A stretch of 6,866 bases of DNA, taken from positions 1 through 6,866 of the forward strand of contig DHLU01000182.1 in the NCBI GenBank assembly GCA_002405435.1, read 5' to 3'. The notes below the pieces were generated by a model. That model was not told where the DNA came from, searched no databases, and saw only the letters and a program-made list of their open reading frames with translations. The DNA is from Flavobacteriales bacterium UBA4660 (GTDB lineage Bacteria; Bacteroidota; Bacteroidia; Flavobacteriales_D; Sanyastnellaceae). The translations under genes and the position numbers were made by a program. Position 1 is the first letter of the stretch. Every line of letters begins with the position of its first letter. Shown in pieces: positions 1 through 5,533 of the stretch.

Positions 1-3000
1 CCAGCGGATGGTGCGGGTTTCTCCGTTGGCGGTAGTCACATCCTTTTCAAACGAGTCGGTGATAAAATTGGTGCCAATGTTGCTTTCTCCCAGGTCGCCC
101 GGACGCAGGCTCACCTGGTACTGGAAGTAGCTCTCGATGGTATTCAGGGTAATATCCTGGTTGATGTCTTCCGTATTGGGTATGGTGGTGGCGGCGATGG
201 GAAATCCTTCCGGGGTGGCAGTGTTGGAGTTGCCTTCATAGCCGTTGTTTTTTTTGTACCGCGCAAGGATGTTGGCACCATCTCCGTTGTTGGCATTGTC
301 CTGCTCGCTGCCGCGGAAATAGAGGTAGTTGTCGGCTGAGGGGTCGGCGGCATAGGCAGCGTAGGCATCCGGGTCAAGCGCAGCCTGAAGGCTCGAGAGC
401 CACGACTGGGGAAAGACCGACTCTTCAGGGTCTGTCATGCCGTCGATTCCGATATCCTGAGCCGTATAACTTCCGGTCGTGTTGTCAAAGGCATTTACAA
501 CGTTGAAGTTGCTGGGGTCAGGATAAAATCCCCAGGTGCTTTCAATGGGCTGTAGTCCGGCATCATCAATCGGGTAGCCATTTTCGTAAGCGAGTTGCGA
601 GTCATTGAGCACATCCTCGGATATGTTACCCAGGTTGAAATAGAGTTCACCACCAGAAGAATTTTCAGAATCAGCATTGAACGGATCCATCAGCCAAAAC
701 TGAATAAACTCGATGTTGGCGGCTTCAAAATCCGTAGTGGTCAGAGCGCGCTGAATCCCGGCCCATCGTGTGTCGGGCTCGGCAAGGGCCCCATCAGACT
801 GAAGTCCCGATGAGAAGGGGCTTCCGCCGGGAAGATCATAGTTATACTGTCCGCGCTCCGACGGGTAATACCCCAGGTCAAGGGTGGCGATATTCAGCGG
901 TGTTCCGGGGGGCAGTTCCCGGTTGGGAAATACTTCGTTTTCGAGCACTTCGCGCATACAATGGTGGCTGCGCATATCAGCGGTCACATTGTCGGGGGTC
1001 AGGCCGCTGGGGTTAAAGAACACGGTGGGGTCAATGACGTACCATGCCAGTCTGGCGCGGTTGTATCCATAGGCCAGGCTGTCTTCCAGTGCGCCTTCGG
1101 GAAAGAGTGAGGGCTGGCCCTTGGGTGTGCTGGCAAGAAACCACTGCGAGAGCATACGGATGTCAATCAGGCTCTGGCTGCCCTCAAAATCATCCACGTA
1201 AGCATTGCCGTCCCTGGAGATGGCCCGTGAGTGACCCGGAAAAAGCGCAGCGACTTCACCGCCGAAATCGATGGTTGACTTTTTGCTCGTTTCAATCAGC
1301 GGCAAGGCATCGACCAAACGGGTCAGGAAGGGCGCTTCTTTCTGAAAATTGGCGTCGAGCCCCAGGATGGTGTTGTTGACGGGTTCATCACCCACGTTGA
1401 CTTTTTGCGTAATCGGCCTTTCCCGCAGGTTCAGCACGGTGCCGCCGACATTGAGGTAATCGTTGAAGGCATAGTCAAAGCGGCTGCCGATCATGGTCTT
1501 AAACTGCATGTTGAACATGCTGTTGCTTTCCAGAGAGACCTTCACCGGCTGACCACTGTTGAGTACACCTTCGTTGAGAATGCGCACACGACCCAGGTTG
1601 TAGTCTACCTGATAGTCTACCCCTTCCTGAAGCAAAATACCGCCAGCTGTTACCGTCACAGACCCCTGCGGAATGTTCAGTGCATTGAGTGAAATTTCAG
1701 AGCTGGAGGCTGACTGAAACTGCCCCTTGATCCTGTAGCGGTTCAGTTGGGGAATCTGCTGGGCTGCGGTTTTGGTGGAGTCGTAGAGTGGTTGGAATAC
1801 AATCTGCGAAATAATCGATTCGGCCTGCGCCGGATCGGGAATGCCGTCGCGTATCAACTTGGCCAGGTGCGACCCGAACGGCTCCACCATGGGCAGGTAC
1901 ACCCGCCCGGTCTGGGCATCAATCGTTCCGCCCATGGTGGCCGCGTTGGGCACAAAATCAAACACCCCGTCTGGGTAGGGCATCGAGTTGATGTCAACCC
2001 GGTCGATATTCATCAGCTCCAGCAGCCGCTTGCCGTCAAGCGGTTCGCGCGGGATGTAGTTCATGTCGGTGCCTGTGGCAGGATTGTTCCACCAGATGTC
2101 GAGCCTGAAGTTTTCCGGATTGATACCGAACGAGCCCAGGCTATATACGTTTTTCATCATGTTGTCCCACAGGATGGAAGGGTCGCCGTTGTCGAGCTTC
2201 ACCTGGGTGATGGAACTCTTGAGCATTTTCAGAATCAGCGACTGCGGTGCAGTGAATCCGTCCTGAGAAAGTGTACCTACCTGAAAGGTTTGTCCATTGA
2301 GGGTGTATTCGTAGGAGACACCGAGCACCTCTGCATTATTGAGCGCCTGTTTCAGGGAGACAAATCCGAGCCGGCTGTTGTAGGTGTATTCCGATGGACT
2401 GAGTTTGCGCGCGTTTCCGACCCGCTCGTAGTGAATGCCCTGGTCGAATCCGTAGGGCAGTGCGGCAATGGCTGCATTGGCCCCTGTGAAATTCATGATC
2501 TCCGGGTTGTTGATACACTCACTGTAGATTTCGTTGTTGAGGTTGCTCGGGTTCCGAAGCAGGGTGATGGCGAGATTGGGGTCATCGGTCAGCTGCGGAA
2601 TGGGCAGGTTGGTAGACATGTAGTTGACCGCACCATCGGCGGCGTTGCCGTATTCGCCGAGGTCGGTAAATGCAATTACGTTGCGCACGTCCTGGGTGTT
2701 GGCCTGAATGTTTACCACCCAAACCTCGATGCGGGTGATGTTGACTCCGCTGTTTACCACGGGCAGACTGGTCATCGCCGCATCGTACTGGTCGCGAAAC
2801 CACCCCGAAAGGAAGTAGTGACGGTTTACCTCATAGTTGTCGGCGCTAATCTCAAAGTTTTGGAATTGGGCTCCGCCCTGCACGTTGATTTCTTTGCGCT
2901 CACCCTTCTGCTGCGAAAAAACCGAGGTATTTCTCAGACGTCCCCACTTGGTCTCCACCTTGGCACCGAAGAGGCTCTGGCTCCCCTGAATCAGTGTGCC

Positions 3001-3774
3001 CTGAAGAGGCAGCTGCACGTTACCCAGCTCGATTTTCTGAATAATCTGGTCCTCGTCGCCTTCATACGCGAGTTTCATCTGGTTTTCAAAATCAAAGGTG
3101 CTCTCGGTATTGTAGTTGACATTGAGGTTCATAGCCTCTCCAATCTTACCTACCACATTGAGCTGAATCTTCTGGTCAAAATCAAAGATGGCGTTGGTGC
3201 GCTGACGCTCTGGAATTCGCGGGTTGTCGGTGTGGGTAATGTTGACTCCAAAACTGATTTCCGCAGAACCCTGCGGCCGTATTTCAATCTGGTCTCCGCG
3301 GAAGATCTTTTCGAAGCCCTTGCTTTCGATTTTGATATTGGGTGCGAAGTCTTTTTCGGCAGCTGCTTCCTCTTCCTTGATCTCGTTCCAGTACTCGTAA
3401 ATGTTCTCCATCATGTCACTGTCAAGGTATTCCTCCAGTGTCATGGTGGTGCCGTTGCGGTAACTGATGCTGTCACCCACTGTCTGCACCACTTCATACA
3501 TTCCGGTCTCGGGATTGTATTCGACGTTGTACTGAATGTTGTCGGGAAGAGGAATGCTGATTCCGCTGGCTTCTTCCTGCGGGTTGACAAAATCTTCATT
3601 AGGCCAGATCAGTGAGTCAGCCGCAGTGCCGCCCGTATCTGCCGGGGCTACGGGCCGTGACAGCGAGACAGGCACATGGAGCACGGCATTGGCCAGCCCA
3701 AACCACACGATGGCCAAGGCCATCAGGACAAAAATTACCCTAGCCGCGTAGTGCTGAAAACGAAAATTGCTCAC
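1..3774 (-). CDS. sprA: SprA, T9SS outer-membrane translocon (N-terminal 1258 residues, 3' end outside window)
   Basis: SprA forms the giant outer-membrane beta-barrel through which type IX secretion substrates leave the cell; in gliding species it is also needed for motility. The frame is open for 1258 codons without a stop and leaves the window at its left edge. Full-length family members are usually about 2,300-2,500 residues, so roughly half is visible. Seen in order: an N-terminal signal peptide (Arg12, then a hydrophobic core at about 13-30); a family-typical stretch with YNPETGMYEV (86-95) and MTLEEYLD (111-118); the first SprA N-terminal domain from about residue 150, with IFRGDQIEIRPQG (157-169); a second block with NIPQGSVTVTAGG (700-712), GVDYQVDYNLGRVRI (718-732) and NVGDEPVNNT (793-802); then PGHSRAI (846-852), YVDDFEGSQS (859-868), NFNVVNAFDN (1089-1098) and YFRGS (1152-1156). 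These are hallmark SprA segments. The start is GTG: a TAG lies in frame three codons upstream, and the first ATG (codon 18) falls inside the signal-peptide core. It lies 16 nt downstream of ruvA. The family assignment is firm. Confidence 0.96.
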   Translation of the reverse strand, partial: MSNFRFQHYAARVIFVLMALAIVWFGLANAVLHVPVSLSRPVAPADTGGTAADSLIWPNEDFVNPQEEASGISIPLPDNIQYNVEYNPETGMYEVVQTVGDSISYRNGTTMTLEEYLDSDMMENIYEYWNEIKEEEAAAEKDFAPNIKIESKGFEKIFRGDQIEIRPQGSAEISFGVNITHTDNPRIPERQRTNAIFDFDQKIQLNVVGKIGEAMNLNVNYNTESTFDFENQMKLAYEGDEDQIIQKIELGNVQLPLQGTLIQGSQSLFGAKVETKWGRLRNTSVFSQQKGERKEINVQGGAQFQNFEISADNYEVNRHYFLSGWFRDQYDAAMTSLPVVNSGVNITRIEVWVVNIQANTQDVRNVIAFTDLGEYGNAADGAVNYMSTNLPIPQLTDDPNLAITLLRNPSNLNNEIYSECINNPEIMNFTGANAAIAALPYGFDQGIHYERVGNARKLSPSEYTYNSRLGFVSLKQALNNAEVLGVSYEYTLNGQTFQVGTLSQDGFTAPQSLILKMLKSSITQVKLDNGDPSILWDNMMKNVYSLGSFGINPENFRLDIWWNNPATGTDMNYIPREPLDGKRLLELMNIDRVDINSMPYPDGVFDFVPNAATMGGTIDAQTGRVYLPMVEPFGSHLAKLIRDGIPDPAQAESIISQIVFQPLYDSTKTAAQQIPQLNRYRIKGQFQSASSSEISLNALNIPQGSVTVTAGGILLQEGVDYQVDYNLGRVRILNEGVLNSGQPVKVSLESNSMFNMQFKTMIGSRFDYAFNDYLNVGGTVLNLRERPITQKVNVGDEPVNNTILGLDANFQKEAPFLTRLVDALPLIETSKKSTIDFGGEVAALFPGHSRAISRDGNAYVDDFEGSQSLIDIRMLSQWFLASTPKGQPSLFPEGALEDSLAYGYNRARLAWYVIDPTVFFNPSGLTPDNVTADMRSHHCMREVLENEVFPNRELPPGTPLNIATLDLGYYPSERGQYNYDLPGGSPFSSGLQSDGALAEPDTRWAGIQRALTTTDFEAANIEFIQFWLMDPFNADSENSSGGELYFNLGNISEDVLNDSQLAYENGYPIDDAGLQPIESTWGFYPDPSNFNVVNAFDNTTGSYTAQDIGIDGMTDPEESVFPQSWLSSLQAALDPDAYAAYAADPSADNYLYFRGSEQDNANNGDGANILARYKKNNGYEGNSNTATPEGFPIAATTIPNTEDINQDITLNTIESYFQYQVSLRPGDLGESNIGTNFITDSFEKDVTTANGETRTIRW
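3772..3774 (-). other. GTG start codon of sprA
   Basis: The only plausible initiator is GTG. An in-frame TAG at 3781-3783 closes the frame just upstream. The first in-frame ATG would remove Arg12 and half of the hydrophobic core, spoiling the signal peptide. A purine run, AGGGA, sits about 3 nt before the GTG, too close for a good Shine-Dalgarno, but Bacteroidota depend little on that element. Confidence 0.75.
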
Positions 3775-3790
3775 AAATCCCTAACTGTGT

Positions 3791-4381
3791 CTAAAGTTGT
3801 TTTAATACCTGACGGATTAACTCTTCCAGTGTGATTGCAGGGTCAGCTGCAACCAGTCTTTCCGCCAGTTTGTCGGCTTTGGTTCTATCTACTCCCAGCG
3901 AGGTGAGCGCCATCAACGCTTCGGATTTCACCTTATTGTGTGCCACCGAAATTTTCTCCAGCGACCCCTCCGGGGTTTTGGCTATCTTGTCATGTAAATC
4001 GAGTACAATCCGCTCTGCGGTCTTTTCCCCGATACCCTTAATCCGTCTCAGTGTTCCTGAATCACGGCTTAAAATGGTGTGCCTCAGTTCCTCAGGGCGA
4101 AGGTTACTCATCACGACCCGCGCGGTATTGGGGCCCACACCACTCACCGAGATGAGTTTTCTGAACAGGTCTCTTTCCTCCTCCGAGCCAAAGCCGAAAA
4201 GGGTCAGCGAATAATCCTGCCCGCTGATATTCAGGTGGGTGTACAATACGACCTGACCACTTTCTGACAGCCGGCCGAAAGTGAACAGGGTAATATGCAG
4301 GAAGTAGGCTATACCTCCCGCTTCCACCACGGCATGTACCGGACTTTTTTCTATCAGCGTTCCCCGCAGGTAGTGAATCAT
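3791..4381 (-). CDS. ruvA: Holliday junction branch-migration complex subunit RuvA
   Basis: RuvA binds four-way Holliday junctions as a tetramer and loads the RuvB motor for branch migration during recombinational repair; it acts in the cytoplasm on DNA. The 196-residue product matches the family's usual length of about 190-205. All three domains are visible. Domain I is an OB-fold (about 1-63) opening with MIHYLRGTLIEK and ending at LTLFGF (59-64). Domain II (about 65-133) carries two helix-hairpin-helix motifs, LISVSGVGPNTA (76-87) and LRRIKGIGEKTAERIV (111-126), which contact the DNA backbone. A variable linker follows, then domain III (about 153-196, from KSEALMALTSLGV), the RuvB-binding three-helix bundle. 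The start is ATG and the stop is TAG. It ends 16 nt before sprA on the same strand, so the two are probably co-transcribed. The upstream side faces a divergent gene pair. No oddities were seen, and the assignment is secure. Confidence 0.97.
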   Translation of the reverse strand: MIHYLRGTLIEKSPVHAVVEAGGIAYFLHITLFTFGRLSESGQVVLYTHLNISGQDYSLTLFGFGSEEERDLFRKLISVSGVGPNTARVVMSNLRPEELRHTILSRDSGTLRRIKGIGEKTAERIVLDLHDKIAKTPEGSLEKISVAHNKVKSEALMALTSLGVDRTKADKLAERLVAADPAITLEELIRQVLKQL

Positions 4382-4562
4382 GGGTTCCCGTCACCCAATT
4401 GTTAAGGTTTGGCAAAGGGGCCGCGAATTTGGTGAATTTTGGGCAATCATCCACCTGCCAGAGGTGCCGTAATGGCGGTTTTGACGCTTTTCTTTTTCAA
4501 GACCGGCCGGCGGGGTCGCCGATGGCCTTAATTTGTGGTCCGTTTATCGTTTGTCATACCCC
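4382..4562. promoter_or_regulatory. Divergent intergenic region between ruvA-sprA and the plus-strand pair
   Basis: These 181 bp separate the start of ruvA from the preferred ATG of the plus-strand gene at 4563, so promoters for both directions should lie here. No convincing copy of the Bacteroidota promoter (a TTG-type -33 element about 20 nt before TAnnTTTG) was found on either strand. The nearest plus-strand candidates are imperfect: TTAATTTG at 4528-4535, and TA-TCG-TTTG at 4545-4553, which has one extra spacer base. Other visible structure is a small perfect inverted repeat, CACCT-5 nt-AGGTG (4452-4466), and the GC palindrome CCGGCCGG (4503-4510). The promoter role is inferred from gene orientation, not from a motif. 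Confidence 0.4.
4452..4466. repeat. Short inverted repeat in the divergent intergenic region
   Basis: The arms CACCT (4452-4456) and AGGTG (4462-4466) are perfectly complementary around a 5-nt centre. The repeat lies between two divergent transcription units, so it could be a regulator half-site pair or a small hairpin. A 5-bp arm is short enough to occur by chance, and no second copy was seen nearby. Confidence 0.25.
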
Positions 4563-4931
4563 ATGAAACGTTGTATCTCCCTCCTGCTGGTAGTGGCTTC
4601 CGCCCATGTGCTGCTGTCTCAAAAACTGATGCTGGGCGGCCAGGTACCCGAGGCCACCCTGTCTTACGAAGCATTTATGGCGCTGCGTACCCTGGACTGC
4701 TCAGACAAGACGGTCACCATCCAGTCGTTTAGCATCACCTTCCAATTGTATGGCCGTCCGATGGAAATTGTCTGCCAGGGCAATACCCTTTCCGAAGAGG
4801 TATTTGAAGGCGCCGAACTCCTTTATACCCGTGGCGCAGAGCCCAAGTCGCTGACCTTCACGAAGGTGGTGGCCTTCCGCGGACAGAAAAAGGTGGAATT
4901 CATGCCGCTCACCCTACAACTCAAGCCTTGA
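4563..4931 (+). CDS. Small exported protein resembling a stand-alone GldM/PorM C-terminal domain
   Basis: The product is 122 residues from ATG 4563. It begins with a typical signal peptide: Lys2 and Arg3, then a hydrophobic stretch (5-18) and likely cleavage near Ser19/Gln20, so it should reach the periplasm or beyond. The mature part of about 100 residues looks all-beta and follows the layout I remember for the last domain of GldM/PorM: a GG near the start (25-26), a 'KxV.I.SFxIxF' core strand (49-60), a loop containing LSEEVFEGAELL (76-87), and a terminal block SLTFTKVVAFRGQKKVEFMPLTLQL (96-120) matching the 'fedIxAxGpDG...l.Pixfkl' ending. GldM is the inner-membrane-anchored T9SS motor partner whose periplasmic domains reach the outer-membrane ring; this protein has no room for its transmembrane helix or other domains. 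Cys46 and Cys71 might form a disulfide. A TTG start at 4533 would add ten residues and weaken the signal peptide, so the ATG is preferred. The gene ends 3 nt before the next one. Domain similarity is inferred by eye, and any T9SS role is speculative. Confidence 0.7.
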   Translation: MKRCISLLLVVASAHVLLSQKLMLGGQVPEATLSYEAFMALRTLDCSDKTVTIQSFSITFQLYGRPMEIVCQGNTLSEEVFEGAELLYTRGAEPKSLTFTKVVAFRGQKKVEFMPLTLQLKP

Positions 4932-4934
4932 TTC

Positions 4935-5513
4935 ATGCTGCGCCAATTGCTGCCAGGGCTATGCCTTGGCTTGTCTCATCTCCTTGAAGGCCAGGGGGCT
5001 TCCTTGAGGGTGTCGTTGGAGCAAGGCGGAATAACCCACAGTGGCAAGGCCGTTACCCTGGCCCGGGCTCCTTTTGAACTGGTTTTTGAATCCAGGCCAT
5101 ACGAAATTGACACCAGGCGGTGGTATGCCCTGCAGGTCGGGTCCAGTCTGGGCAAAAGGCGCACGTCCTGGCTTCGGGAAGGACCGCTGGGTCTCGATAA
5201 CCCGATTTTTGGCACGGGCGGTACCGGATTTGCGGCCAACGGGATGTATGAAGAGTTGATGCCCGATTATGATGGCCACCATTACATCACCTGGGAAGAA
5301 AAAGGGGAACAGCGCGCCCTCTTGCGCGAGCGGCTTCCCGGCGGCCGGATCAGGCTGGCGTGGCCCATTTCGCATGTGCTCGTAAAGGACAAGCGCCTTG
5401 CACTTGCCGAGAATGCCCCGGGCAAGATCTATCTGATGGTGCTTTATGATGAGAACCTGAATGACTCCGTCGATCCCGGTGAGTACGAGGTGATCAAGGT
5501 GCGTTTCCGTTAG
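4935..5513 (+). CDS. Hypothetical protein, probably exported, with a C-terminal EF-hand-like loop
   Basis: I do not recognise this 192-residue protein. It starts at an ATG only 3 nt after the TGA of the preceding gene, so the two are almost certainly co-transcribed and perhaps translationally coupled. The N-terminus (Arg3, then LLPGLCLGLSHLL at 5-17) looks like a short, somewhat weak signal peptide with possible cleavage near 20-22. The body is mixed and Gly/Arg-rich: PFELVFE (46-52), a Gly-rich segment around LDNPIFGTGGTGFAANG (87-103), and an aromatic acidic stretch (MPDYDGHHYITWEE, 109-122). Near the end a strand, KIYLMVLY (164-171), leads into DENLNDSVDPGE (172-183). Acidic or amide residues at loop positions 1, 3, 5, 9 and 12 fit a 12-residue calcium-binding loop, and a strand EVIKVRF follows. 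It converges on maeB, with 20 bp between the stops. An antisense frame over the same region was judged a shadow. The coding call is good; the function is unknown. Confidence 0.75.
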   Translation: MLRQLLPGLCLGLSHLLEGQGASLRVSLEQGGITHSGKAVTLARAPFELVFESRPYEIDTRRWYALQVGSSLGKRRTSWLREGPLGLDNPIFGTGGTGFAANGMYEELMPDYDGHHYITWEEKGEQRALLRERLPGGRIRLAWPISHVLVKDKRLALAENAPGKIYLMVLYDENLNDSVDPGEYEVIKVRFR

Positions 5514-5522
5514 TACCGCACC
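5498..5522. terminator. Possible hairpin between convergent genes (weak)
   Basis: The arms GGTGCG (5498-5503) and CGCACC (5517-5522) are perfectly complementary around a 13-nt loop. The hairpin straddles the stop codon of the plus-strand gene and faces the end of the convergent maeB gene. It is GC-rich and well placed to serve as a bidirectional terminator, but neither side has a T-tract, so an intrinsic terminator is not firmly supported. Confidence 0.25.
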
Positions 5523-5533
5523 AGGCCTCGGGA

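Noticed and set aside
144..377. A Pro/Thr-rich 77-codon minus-strand frame
   Set aside because: It is a shifted frame within sprA; its composition reflects Asn/Gly/Thr-rich sprA codons read out of frame.
1747..3615. A 622-codon open frame on the plus strand
   Set aside because: It lies exactly antisense to sprA in the same codon register, where a stop appears only if sprA uses TTA, CTA or TCA. The gene avoids these codons here. The translation is rich in Val, His and Gly with no domain pattern, while the minus-strand product carries clear SprA motifs.
4104..4454. A 116-codon minus-strand frame overlapping ruvA
   Set aside because: It is an alternate frame over the ruvA start with no recognisable motif. 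RuvA itself is complete and canonical in the other frame.
4479..4535. TTTTGAC (4479-4485) and TTAATTTG (4528-4535) as a paired promoter
   Set aside because: The elements are about 45 nt apart, far more than the roughly 20 nt expected for a Bacteroidota -33/-7 pair, and the -7-like element has a mismatch at a conserved base.
4533..4562. TTG start at 4533 extending the first small gene by ten codons
   Set aside because: The extension adds Trp, Tyr, Arg and Pro residues ahead of an otherwise ideal signal peptide that begins with Met-Lys-Arg at 4563. The ATG is the better start.
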